Assembly (NCBI GenBank): GCA_963805795.1
Contig: CAWDVG010000004.1
Span: 62,001 to 126,000 of the forward strand
Reading direction: 5' to 3'
DNA: 64,000 bases
Source of the DNA: CAWARU01 sp963805795
GTDB lineage: Bacteria; Pseudomonadota; Gammaproteobacteria; UBA6186; Azoamicaceae
The position numbers were made by a program, and so were the translations under genes. Of this stretch, positions 1 through 8,107 are shown piece after piece. Position 1 is the stretch's first letter. Every line of letters starts with the position of its first letter. The notes under the pieces are model-generated. The model worked only from the letters and a program-made list of their open reading frames with translations. It did no database searches and was not told the origin of the DNA.

Positions 1-23
1 TAAATTTTATTTTAGGTGATATC

Positions 24-2534
24 ATGCAAAATCCAACTTCGGTTCAAGCCAATATCCAACAAACTCTAATTGCGGATAATACGAAAACAGTGGTTGATCA
101 ACCAGAAATTATTAATAATACAAATTCGATGTCTACTGTGGGTACCTTAGATGGCAAGGCCACCTCAGATGTTAATGCTGGCATGGAATCCTTAAATAAA
201 AAGGCAGCAGATAATGCCGATAAGGCTTTGCAAGCTCAAAATCCAAAAATTCTGACTAAAAAAGAATTACCTCTTCCCGATGGCTGGGTGATTAAATCTG
301 GAGACTTGGATTTATTGGATAGACGGAATAATACATATATTGTTTTTGAGAAGAAAAAGCTAGAAGATGCAGCTAAGGATCTGAAAAAGGCAAATGAGGG
401 TGTAGCAAGCGAAGTTCAAGCTTCTCATTCTGCAGTGGTACCAGATAGCAAAGAAAAGGGAGATCAAGCAAACCCATTGCTTTTATCCCATGTTGTTATT
501 GGCAACGTAGAAATGCTGTCTAAAAATGATTTTTCAGGAATATATGAAAAGACAAAGGTCAATGCCACTTGTATAATATTGGTTTTTGAAAATGGTAATC
601 CATCTTTAGTAAATTTACTAAGTAATTCTATTATTGATAAGACTAGTCCTGAACTGACAGCATTAAGGTCTGTTGTTACTTTAAATCCCCAAGTAATGGG
701 TTTGCCTTCAATTTCCGAGAAAAATCCAGTTACTCATTTTGCCATAAGCTTTTATCGTGAAAGGACTGTGCTAGCGTTTTTTAATCATTTGATAGATAAA
801 GGCATTTTGTCAAAACAAGAGGCTCAATATTACAAAGAAATTTGTGGTCATAAAACTATTCCAGCCACTGAGCTTGAAAAAGTAACTCAAATTAATAAAG
901 CAATTAAGGATGCAGCCTATAAAAGGGCAGTTGAGCTTGTGCAAGAAATCCATGCCGATGCGATTAAAGAAAATCAAGAACAAAATGTTTTCTGGGGGGA
1001 CACTGAGGGTGTGGGAAATGCTTTATACTTTGATGATGCTGATGCCGCCTTTGAAATTGGGAAACAATTGTTACCGCTATCACTTCATCATGCGGCTCAA
1101 TGTTTTGCATTGTTAAAAGAAAATAATCCGTTGAACGATCATAGATGCCAGATAGCTTATAACTATTGTTTGAAAGCAAAAGAGAATGTTATGGCTTTAT
1201 CATCGGCAACCCGCTCGAATGTCATCAGTTTCTTAATGGATTCAATCAATGCAGATACTAATATAGACATAGATCCTACTGAAGCTTTGAACTTATTCTT
1301 TGAATTACTAGAAATGCATGCGGGATTTAATTCTGCTGATCCAAAAAATCGTTTATTTAAAAGCTTAAAAAATGCGGCTGATCTTATGGAGTTAGTGCCC
1401 GGAAACATTATTGCTGCCGCCAATAAGTTATTCGAGATTTCGAAAGCTAGGGATGATAAAGCGTCACAAAAAACGGCAGAAGAGAGTACTGTAACTGCTC
1501 AGGTTAAGCAAGCAGAAAGTGAGTCTAGTGCTGCGAAAATTGACCATGAAAAAACTAAAGTAGAAGCAGCAATCACAGCTATTGATAACTCAACAATCCC
1601 TCATGCAAAATTAGCTGTGTCTTCAGATGCCACAGCAACAGCTGCAAACTCAATAGATATTAAATCGCAGTCCGATATCAATACTTTACAAATATCCCAA
1701 GACAATGCTGCTGAAAATTACCCACTCCCCAAAAATTGGGAGTTGGTTGCGGGGGACTGGAAGAAATTAGAAAAAGACAATCAAGAATGGATAACCTTTA
1801 AACGACAAGAAGCTTCAAAAACTGCCGTAGAACAAGACAGTAATCTTAACGTGAAAGCAGCAGATGAAAAAGAGAAAGGCGATGCTCAGCAATTATCCGT
1901 TATAGCAAATCATGCAGCAGATTCTAAAGCAAGGCAAGAACCTATTCATACATTAGATTTTGTTTGTTCTAATGTTATCATTATTCGTTTGAAGTATTGT
2001 ATATATGATGAAAAAACAGGTCAAAGAAAAGTCATTGCTAACCCAGTTTTCAGTTTAATATTATTATCCCCAGATAAAAGAATGCAGCCCTACAGTTCTT
2101 CTGTTTTTAATTATGATGTCCTCGTCAAACAAGATCCCATCTTTAGCCATTTTTTAGCCTATAACGCAGGACCTCGATTTCTAGTTGATGCAAATCACTT
2201 TAAAATGATTTCCTCAATAAGTACAGAAATGGGCATGAGAATATTGGCATTTGAAGTGGGTGATATGAGGGAAGAGCTTCGTGATAATTTATTTGATGCT
2301 TTTTTCCGAAATGGTATTCTTAGAGAAGAAGAGATTAATTATCTTAAAAAAGTGCTCCAGCCTAAAGCACCTTCACAGGAAGAATTGGCCGAAATGGCAA
2401 TAATACAGAGTCATGTAACAAAAGCTTGGGAACTACATGCTTCGATACAGAAAGAAAAGGCAAAAAAACAAACGAAAGAGACAGAAGTAGCGATAGACTT
2501 ACTGAACGCAGCCATGGCCAACTCCCATGGGTAA
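24..2534 (+). CDS. Hypothetical protein with two copies of a long module (effector candidate)
   Basis: 836 residues; I do not recognise the family. A good ribosome site (AGGTG) lies 5 bases before the ATG. There is no signal peptide or membrane segment. The protein is built from two related halves. Each begins with a short W-containing motif (LPDGWVIKSGD near residue 84, LPKNWELVAGD near residue 568) followed by an aromatic strand (IVFEKKK / ITFKRQE). Each then continues into an alpha/beta-looking stretch ending in a similar helix pair (AFFNHLIDKGILSKQEAQYY near residue 250; DAFFRNGILREEEINYL near 755). The linkers are Ala/Lys/Glu/Ser-rich and look disordered. Modular, low-complexity cytosolic proteins of this kind are common among Legionellales candidate effectors, but secretion is inference. 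It converges on corC with about 100 bases between them. Confidence 0.8.
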   Translation: MQNPTSVQANIQQTLIADNTKTVVDQPEIINNTNSMSTVGTLDGKATSDVNAGMESLNKKAADNADKALQAQNPKILTKKELPLPDGWVIKSGDLDLLDRRNNTYIVFEKKKLEDAAKDLKKANEGVASEVQASHSAVVPDSKEKGDQANPLLLSHVVIGNVEMLSKNDFSGIYEKTKVNATCIILVFENGNPSLVNLLSNSIIDKTSPELTALRSVVTLNPQVMGLPSISEKNPVTHFAISFYRERTVLAFFNHLIDKGILSKQEAQYYKEICGHKTIPATELEKVTQINKAIKDAAYKRAVELVQEIHADAIKENQEQNVFWGDTEGVGNALYFDDADAAFEIGKQLLPLSLHHAAQCFALLKENNPLNDHRCQIAYNYCLKAKENVMALSSATRSNVISFLMDSINADTNIDIDPTEALNLFFELLEMHAGFNSADPKNRLFKSLKNAADLMELVPGNIIAAANKLFEISKARDDKASQKTAEESTVTAQVKQAESESSAAKIDHEKTKVEAAITAIDNSTIPHAKLAVSSDATATAANSIDIKSQSDINTLQISQDNAAENYPLPKNWELVAGDWKKLEKDNQEWITFKRQEASKTAVEQDSNLNVKAADEKEKGDAQQLSVIANHAADSKARQEPIHTLDFVCSNVIIIRLKYCIYDEKTGQRKVIANPVFSLILLSPDKRMQPYSSSVFNYDVLVKQDPIFSHFLAYNAGPRFLVDANHFKMISSISTEMGMRILAFEVGDMREELRDNLFDAFFRNGILREEEINYLKKVLQPKAPSQEELAEMAIIQSHVTKAWELHASIQKEKAKKQTKETEVAIDLLNAAMANSHG

Positions 2535-2630
2535 GTAAAGTCAACTTGCAAAGCATAATTGCTCTAATGCGACCTTCAATTCACGAGCTCGTACTTCAGG
2601 CTCAACTGTTCTAAAATAATACCTAAACCT

Positions 2631-3494
2631 TTAGATTTTATTATTCTTTCCTTTTTTTGGGATAACCTGCAACAAATGAATCCGCCTGTTATCTGCGCGC
2701 AACACTCTAAAACGATAGCCCTGAATTTCAATGGACTCAGCACGCTTTGGTAAATGGCCAAATTCGCGTAACAGCAATCCACCAATGGTATCCGCTTCCT
2801 TATCTTGCAAATCTAAACCAAAGTATTCATTAAATTCTTCGATGGGAATTAAAGCCTTTACAGCAAAACTATCTTCACTATATTTTTTGATAAAACTATC
2901 ATCCTCTGTATCGTGCTCGTCTTCTATATCCCCGACAATTTGTTCTAATACATCTTCGATAGTCACTAAACCCGTAACGCCACCATATTCATCCACCACA
3001 ACCGCCATATGGTTACGATTTAAACGGAATTCTTGCAATAAAACATCTAAGCGTTTACTTTCAGGTACAAATACGGCCGCACGCAAAACATCTTGCAAAT
3101 TAAATGGTTTTTCTTTATCTCCAAATGCATACACCAATAGATCTTTAGCGAGAAGAATTCCCAATACTTCGTCTTTGTTTTCCCCTATCACTGGAAACCG
3201 AGAATGAACCGTTGTAACCACAATTGGTAAAATTTGTTCGAGCGGCATATCTTGTTCAATCACAATCATTTGTGATCGAGGAATCATGATATCCCGCACA
3301 CGAAGCTCTGGCACTTCTAATACGCCTTCTATCATCCCCAAAGAATTGAGGTCTAAAAGACGACGTTCTGCCGCATCCCTTAAAATTTCGATGAGTTCAT
3401 TTCTATCGCGCGGCTCACCGGCAAGTACTTGACCCAATTTTTCAAGCCAAGAACGTACATGTGGAGTGGTTGGGGTTTGTAATTCGTCAGTCAT
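2631..3494 (-). CDS. corC: CorC/YbeX-type CBS-domain protein
   Basis: 287 residues, the usual length of the soluble CorC (YbeX) family linked to magnesium/cobalt efflux. An N-terminal helical part (LLDLNSLGMIEGVLEV) is followed by two CBS domains: VRDIMIPRSQM near residue 67 to about 125, and the second through YGGVTGLVTIEDVLEQIVGDIEDE to about 195. A C-terminal transporter-associated domain with the typical EADTIGGLLL segment follows. There is no membrane domain, so it is the CorC type rather than the HlyC/YtfL membrane type. It is the last gene of ybeZ-ybeY-corC and overlaps the ybeY stop by 8 bases. In E. coli lnt follows next; here lnt lies 13 kb away on the other strand. Confidence 0.93.
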   Translation of the reverse strand: MTDELQTPTTPHVRSWLEKLGQVLAGEPRDRNELIEILRDAAERRLLDLNSLGMIEGVLEVPELRVRDIMIPRSQMIVIEQDMPLEQILPIVVTTVHSRFPVIGENKDEVLGILLAKDLLVYAFGDKEKPFNLQDVLRAAVFVPESKRLDVLLQEFRLNRNHMAVVVDEYGGVTGLVTIEDVLEQIVGDIEDEHDTEDDSFIKKYSEDSFAVKALIPIEEFNEYFGLDLQDKEADTIGGLLLREFGHLPKRAESIEIQGYRFRVLRADNRRIHLLQVIPKKGKNNKI

Positions 3495-3954
3495 TGATGA
3501 TGATATCTCCGTATGGGGGTGGGAAACCGAGTTTAATTAAAATCTCTGTTTCAATATTTTCCATTTGCTGTGCATCTTCTTCATCTTCGTGATCATAGCC
3601 TAACAAATGTAACGTGCCGTGAATCACCATATGCGCCCACATGGCTAAGATAGGTTTTTGATATAGTTGCGCTTCAGCTTCAACAATATCCGCGCAAATC
3701 ACAATATCTCCTAAATAACGCGAGGCAACACCGGGTGTAGGTTCATAGGGAAAGGATAAAACATTCGTGGGCCCCTTTTTTTGACGAAATTGTTCATTTA
3801 ATTGAGCACTTTCTTCTTCATCCACCACTCGAATCACCAATTCTGCCGTATCAATACGATTCCATAACGCCACGCTCACCCATTCTCGCACCTGAGAAGG
3901 ATGCGGCAAAGTTTTAGCCTGACTCGCAATTTGTAATTCAACTTCGATGGTCAT
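3487..3954 (-). CDS. ybeY: Endoribonuclease YbeY
   Basis: 155 residues, normal for the family. YbeY is a zinc-dependent single-strand endoribonuclease needed for 16S rRNA 3' maturation and ribosome quality control. The metal-binding motif H-x3-H-x5-H is complete (HGTLHLLGYDH, H112, H116, H122), and the preceding TNVLSFPYE strand is typical. It overlaps the 3' end of ybeZ by 17 bases and the start of corC by 8, so the three genes are translationally coupled, as in most gammaproteobacteria. Confidence 0.95.
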   Translation of the reverse strand: MTIEVELQIASQAKTLPHPSQVREWVSVALWNRIDTAELVIRVVDEEESAQLNEQFRQKKGPTNVLSFPYEPTPGVASRYLGDIVICADIVEAEAQLYQKPILAMWAHMVIHGTLHLLGYDHEDEEDAQQMENIETEILIKLGFPPPYGDIIIND

Positions 3955-5002
3955 GAGGATCTCTTCCAGGTTCCGTTGGCTTCATGGGTTTATTCTGATA
4001 TAACTCATCTCGATGTGATTCGAAATTTTCATAGGCATCAATAATTTTTTGAACCACTGGATGTCTAACGACATCCACAGATTGGAAAAAAGTAAAACTA
4101 ATGCCTGGGATATCTTGCAATATTTTCATCACTTGTTTTAACCCAGACTGGCGACCTCTGGGTAAGTCAATTTGAGTAATATCTCCGGTAATAACCGCCG
4201 TAGAGCTAAATCCAATGCGTGTTAAAAACATTTTCATTTGTTCGACAGTGGCATTTTGTCCTTCATCTAAAATAATAAAAGCATCATTTAACGTACGACC
4301 GCGCATATAAGCTAAAGAAGCAATTTCGATGATTTGTCGATCTAATAATTTAGCGACTCTTTCATAGCCCAACAATTCATATAATGCATCATAAATAGGA
4401 CGAAGATAAGGATCAATTTTTTGAGAAAGATCCCCCGGCAAGAAACCTAAACGTTCACCCGCTTCAACTGCAGGACGCACTAAAACAATGCGTCTGATTC
4501 TCTCTTGTTCTAGGGCAGAAACGGCAGCAGCCACAGCTAAAAATGTTTTCCCAGTCCCTGCAGGACCAATTCCAAAATTGACATCTTGCGTCAGGATATT
4601 ATGTACATAACGGACTTGATTGGGGGAACGAGGACGGACCTCGCCTGCGCGAGTACGAAGACTCAATTCTGGGGCTAAAGCACTGGAGTCATCAGACTTA
4701 TTTATACTTCTAGATATTAGTGGCGAGTCAGTGTATTTTTTTAGAGACAGATGAACTTGGGTCGGTGTAATTTCAGTGCCACGGCCCGTTTCTTGATATA
4801 GATTTTTTAATATTTGGGCGGCAGCTTCTACAGAGGGTAAAGTGCCCACCAATTGAAAGACATTTCCTCGGTTGGTAATTTCAACTTTTAACTGACGTTC
4901 AATTTGACGAAGATGTTCGTCAAATCGGCCACAGAGGTTGATAAGCCTACGATTATCAAATGGGGTGAGGGATATTTCAAGGGAATGTATCTGGTCGCTC
5001 AA
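3938..5002 (-). CDS. ybeZ: PhoH-like ATPase YbeZ
   Basis: 354 residues. PhoH-family NTPase that works with YbeY; the family is P-loop and helicase-like. A Walker A motif GPAGTGKT lies at residues 146-153. The acidic motif ILDEGQN corresponds to the usual LDEAQN, with Gly in place of Ala. A conserved VITGDITQIDLPRGRQSGL segment follows and is diagnostic of the family. The N-terminal 100 residues form the KH-like YbeZ extension. First gene of the ybeZ-ybeY-corC operon. In E. coli miaB lies upstream; here the upstream 233 bases hold no gene, and the divided neighbourhood begins with rimK in the same orientation. Confidence 0.94.
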   Translation of the reverse strand: MSDQIHSLEISLTPFDNRRLINLCGRFDEHLRQIERQLKVEITNRGNVFQLVGTLPSVEAAAQILKNLYQETGRGTEITPTQVHLSLKKYTDSPLISRSINKSDDSSALAPELSLRTRAGEVRPRSPNQVRYVHNILTQDVNFGIGPAGTGKTFLAVAAAVSALEQERIRRIVLVRPAVEAGERLGFLPGDLSQKIDPYLRPIYDALYELLGYERVAKLLDRQIIEIASLAYMRGRTLNDAFIILDEGQNATVEQMKMFLTRIGFSSTAVITGDITQIDLPRGRQSGLKQVMKILQDIPGISFTFFQSVDVVRHPVVQKIIDAYENFESHRDELYQNKPMKPTEPGRDPHDHRS

Positions 5003-5116
5003 ATTAATGTTTTAAACCGCTCCTTCGCGGGGTTGTGGGCCTAACTTTAAGCATAACTCGAAAATACAAGCTTTGTGAAGGTTTTTCTATTAATTTTTCT
5101 ATCCATTGCTTAAAAT

Positions 5117-5142
5117 TCTGCCTTAAACAAAGTTAAGGTAGA
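5117..5142. other. Inverted repeat upstream of ybeZ
   Basis: Arms TCTGCCTTAA and TTAAGGTAGA pair over 10 positions with one mismatch around a 6-base loop, in the 233-base gap between rimK and ybeZ. There is no T-run on either side, so it is not a standard terminator. It could be an operator or a leader hairpin for ybeZ. Function unknown. Confidence 0.3.
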
Positions 5143-5235
5143 ATACTAATTTCCTTCTAGCTCACTTTTAAAGTAAAGCTGTAAGTTTAATCAGTGCTCA
5201 TTACACTTATCGTCTTCAGCCTTTACCTTTCGACT

Positions 5236-6141
5236 TCAGCCCTTCCCTTTTGTTTGAGTTTTATTCGGCTCAGCATTATTTTCAATAAATTCTATGATTT
5301 TACTCGCGACATCAATTCCGGTGGTGCTTTCTATACCGCGTAAGCCTGGAGAAGAATTGACTTCCAAGACCAGTGGACCTTGGCTAGAACGAAGCATATC
5401 TACACCAGCAACGTTTAATCCCATAATCTTTGCAGCGCGAATAGCGGTTGAACGTTCCTCTGGGGTAATTTTAATAGGAGTCGCGCTACCACCACGATGA
5501 ATGTTAGAACGAAATTCCCCTTTTTTTGCTTGTCGCTTTATACTTGCAACCACTTTGCCACCAATCACAAAACAGCGAATATCACAGAACTCGGCTTCTT
5601 TTATAAATTCCTGCACTAAAATATTCACTTTAATGCCAGCAAAAGCTTCAACGACACTTTCGGCTGCTTTAGGTGTTTCTGCTAAGACTACACCCATCCC
5701 CTGAGTTCCTTCTAAGAGTTTGATCACAACCGGACTGCCGCCCACCAGGCTAATTAAATGAGGCGTATCTTCAGGAGAATGTGCAAAACCTGTAATGGGC
5801 AACCCTACGCCCTTGCGTGAAAGTAGTTGCAATGATCGTAATTTATCTCGTGAACGTGAAATGGCAACAGATTCATTCACAGGAAACATGCCCATAATTT
5901 CGCATTGACGTAATACGGCTGTACCATAAAAAGTAATGGAGGCGCCAATACGTGGGATGACTGCATCAAACAAAGGTAATGCTTTGCCTTTGTAATACAT
6001 AGAGGGCTTATGCGAAGCAATATTCATATAGCAACGGAGTGTATCGATGACTTCTACTTCATGACCAGCAGCCTTTGCGGCTTCGACTAAACGATGGGTG
6101 GAATAGAGTTTTATGCGTCTTGAAAGTATTGCAATCTTCAT
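5236..6141 (-). CDS. rimK: Ribosomal protein S6 modification ligase RimK
   Basis: 301 residues, matching E. coli RimK (300). ATP-grasp ligase that adds glutamate residues to the C-terminus of ribosomal protein S6. ATP-grasp landmarks include LLEGTQGMGVVLAET near residue 142 (glycine-rich loop), VQEFIKEAEFCDIRCFVIG near 180, and the metal-binding LEVNSSPGLRGIE near residue 259. It overlaps rimI by 4 bases (ATGA), so it is coupled to the pssA-holD-rimI set. A short direct repeat straddles its stop codon (see findings). Confidence 0.93.
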   Translation of the reverse strand: MKIAILSRRIKLYSTHRLVEAAKAAGHEVEVIDTLRCYMNIASHKPSMYYKGKALPLFDAVIPRIGASITFYGTAVLRQCEIMGMFPVNESVAISRSRDKLRSLQLLSRKGVGLPITGFAHSPEDTPHLISLVGGSPVVIKLLEGTQGMGVVLAETPKAAESVVEAFAGIKVNILVQEFIKEAEFCDIRCFVIGGKVVASIKRQAKKGEFRSNIHRGGSATPIKITPEERSTAIRAAKIMGLNVAGVDMLRSSQGPLVLEVNSSPGLRGIESTTGIDVASKIIEFIENNAEPNKTQTKGKG

Positions 6142-6596
6142 GTATTAGCATCTTGTTTTAATGATAAAGATAAAACCAAAGCATCCTCGCGGCCATCTTT
6201 GGCTGGATAATAATCTTTTCTCTCTCCTACATGTATAAAGCCAAGCTTACGATATAAATCAAAAGCACCCTGATTAGAGACGCGAACTTCAAGGAAAATA
6301 GACTCTGCGCCTAAATAAATTCCTTGTTTAATTAAATGTTCCATCATGCGTCTACCCAAGCCCAAGCGTTGATGACTGGGTCTTATGCATAAATTCAATA
6401 TATGCCCTTCTGCTGCAGAAATAGATAATAAACCATAACCTAGCACCCGGTTATTTTCGGAGAGCACCCAACAGCCATAGCCCACCTTTATACAATCACT
6501 AAAAATGCTGTCAGTCCATGGAAATTCACAAACGGTGTTTTCAATTTCCATTACCCCTTCGACATCATCTTGTTGCATGGGTCGTATCACTATCAT
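6138..6596 (-). CDS. rimI: Ribosomal-protein-alanine N-acetyltransferase RimI
   Basis: 152 residues. GNAT acetyltransferase that acetylates the N-terminal alanine of ribosomal protein S18. The acetyl-CoA pyrophosphate loop is visible as RPSHQRLGLGRRMM, and the family-typical FLEVRVSNQGAFDLYRKLGF and ERKDYYP segments follow. It overlaps holD upstream and rimK downstream by 4 bases each. The holD-rimI pairing is the same as in E. coli. Having rimK directly behind it groups two ribosomal-protein modification enzymes in one transcript. Confidence 0.94.
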   Translation of the reverse strand: MIVIRPMQQDDVEGVMEIENTVCEFPWTDSIFSDCIKVGYGCWVLSENNRVLGYGLLSISAAEGHILNLCIRPSHQRLGLGRRMMEHLIKQGIYLGAESIFLEVRVSNQGAFDLYRKLGFIHVGERKDYYPAKDGREDALVLSLSLKQDANT

Positions 6597-7156
6597 AATG
6601 CATTCACACTCATCAGTTCTTTTTTTAAGTTTAGCAAGCTCTGATAGGCTTGTTTCTTTTTTTCTGGCATTTTAATCAGCTCCTCGGGATGAAAGGTCGC
6701 TCCTATGTAATAATGATTATCATTCTGAAGTTTTTTTGACCCCATTTTAGTCTCATTTTCATTACTGCCTTCCCCTGCTTTCTTGCTCACTGTTTCGAAC
6801 GTTTCCAATGAAGGTAATCTTAATTGTTCTATTAGACCTTCTCCCAATAATAGTATCGCATTTGGCAACCAAGTTTGCATAGCTTGCCAAAATGCATCCA
6901 CCCCTGCTTTAGAGAGTAGCTTCGTTTCTGGAAGTACCCAACCCAGCCAATATTCCTCTTTTTTAAGATTTAAAACACTTAACATACCAGAAAGTACCTT
7001 TTTTTCTTCTGATACTTGTCGATTTAATGGTTTTTCTAATACGATGGCTAACCTTGCAAAAGGTAACGGTTTGTCAAAAAAAAGAAAGGCATTTCGTCTT
7101 TCCCATAAAGACACATCCATATATTTTAGTAGCTGCAACCGAGTTCTGGGATCCAT
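6593..7156 (-). CDS. holD: Probable DNA polymerase III psi subunit (HolD)
   Basis: 187 residues; poorly conserved, so the call rests on context and end motifs. The N-terminus (LLKYMDVSLWERRN) resembles the QLGITQWSLRRP start of E. coli HolD, the part that binds chi. The C-terminus (GATFHPEELIKMPEKKKQAY) resembles the HolD ending with its Pro-x-x-Lys/Arg helix. It lies directly before rimI with a 4-base overlap, the same pair as in E. coli. It is longer than E. coli HolD (137), the extra length being an Asn/Lys-rich insert near residue 140. Psi bridges the clamp loader to chi and SSB. An unrelated uracil-glycosylase-like fold is a less likely alternative. Confidence 0.72.
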   Translation of the reverse strand: MDPRTRLQLLKYMDVSLWERRNAFLFFDKPLPFARLAIVLEKPLNRQVSEEKKVLSGMLSVLNLKKEEYWLGWVLPETKLLSKAGVDAFWQAMQTWLPNAILLLGEGLIEQLRLPSLETFETVSKKAGEGSNENETKMGSKKLQNDNHYYIGATFHPEELIKMPEKKKQAYQSLLNLKKELMSVNAL

Positions 7157-7159
7157 TAT

Positions 7160-8023
7160 TTATCTATTTTCCTTATCAATAGATTTCGAATCAATGGATT
7201 TCGACACTTTACCACAAGATATAGTAGAAGAAATGCAGGATTTGTTTGTTCGGAATCGATTTCTAAGCCACCATAAAGGACCCGATAATGCGTACATAAA
7301 AAACACACTGAATAATACAATAGGCGGATTCCAGGCAATTAAACTGAATACTAATATGATTAAAACAAGCGCCATATGGGGAACATGATTTTTAAAATCA
7401 ATTTCTTTGAAACTATAATATTTAAAATAACTCACCATCAAAATTCCAAGGGCTGATACAATAAATGCCACCAACAAACTTATATTTTTTCCAGAAATGT
7501 TTAGCTCTGTTCCAAACCAAATCATGCCAGCGACAACGGCAGCAGCAGCAGGTATGGGTAAACCCACAAAATAGCGTTTATCTATTTTATCGACATCGCC
7601 TGAAGAGTTTTGTACATTAAAGCGAGCCAATCTTAAAGCCCCCGTCGCTGCAAAAATAAATGCGGCTAACCATCCTGGTTTCCCTAACTCTGAAAGCCCC
7701 CAATTATAACAAACCAAGGCAGGCGCAATACCAAAGGAAACCATATCAGAAAGGCTATCATATTGAGCACCGAAAGCACTTTGAGTTTTCGTTAAACGAG
7801 CAACCCTACCATCGAGTGTATCCATGATCATGGCTATAAATATGGCAATAGCAGCATATTCAAATAGTCCTTTCATTGCTGCTACCACGGCATAGAAGCC
7901 TGCAAACAGCGCCGCGGTCGTAAATAAGTTAGGCAACAAATATATTCCCCGATATTTTGGATGTTCTTGCTCGATTTCGATATTTTCAGAGCCTTGCGGC
8001 TCATAATTTTGAGGTTTTGACAT
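7160..8023 (-). CDS. pssA: CDP-diacylglycerol--serine O-phosphatidyltransferase
   Basis: 287 residues with about 7-8 hydrophobic segments: an integral membrane CDP-alcohol phosphatidyltransferase of the PssA type that makes phosphatidylserine, the precursor of phosphatidylethanolamine. The family signature D-G-x2-A-R-x8-G-x3-D-x3-D is complete (DGRVAR ... GAQYDSLSD). The opening YLLPNLFTTAALFAGFYAV and the LARFN segment are typical. It lies 3 bases upstream of holD and is probably the first gene of pssA-holD-rimI-rimK. A near-perfect -10 element sits 45 bases upstream. The last 40 residues are hydrophilic and variable. Confidence 0.92.
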   Translation of the reverse strand: MSKPQNYEPQGSENIEIEQEHPKYRGIYLLPNLFTTAALFAGFYAVVAAMKGLFEYAAIAIFIAMIMDTLDGRVARLTKTQSAFGAQYDSLSDMVSFGIAPALVCYNWGLSELGKPGWLAAFIFAATGALRLARFNVQNSSGDVDKIDKRYFVGLPIPAAAAVVAGMIWFGTELNISGKNISLLVAFIVSALGILMVSYFKYYSFKEIDFKNHVPHMALVLIILVFSLIAWNPPIVLFSVFFMYALSGPLWWLRNRFRTNKSCISSTISCGKVSKSIDSKSIDKENR

Positions 8024-8068
8024 AAGAATGATTTTAAACTCCTAACGCCCATCTGAACTATATTGGGT

Positions 8069-8074
8069 ATTATA
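8069..8074 (-). promoter_or_regulatory. -10 element inside a small palindrome before pssA
   Basis: On the minus strand the sequence reads TATAAT within GGGTATAATACCC, a dyad of five paired bases. It lies about 45 bases before the pssA start. No good -35 hexamer is seen at 16-18 bases. The symmetry could indicate an operator covering the -10, or a region shared by divergent promoters for the EAL gene. Confidence 0.4.
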
Positions 8075-8107
8075 CCCTAACAATTTTAAAATAATACGGC
8101 CTCTAAG

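Noticed and set aside
2731..3207. 158-codon plus-strand frame opposite corC
   Set aside because: It is the complement of a well-conserved gene; its Ser/Thr-rich sequence has no family resemblance.
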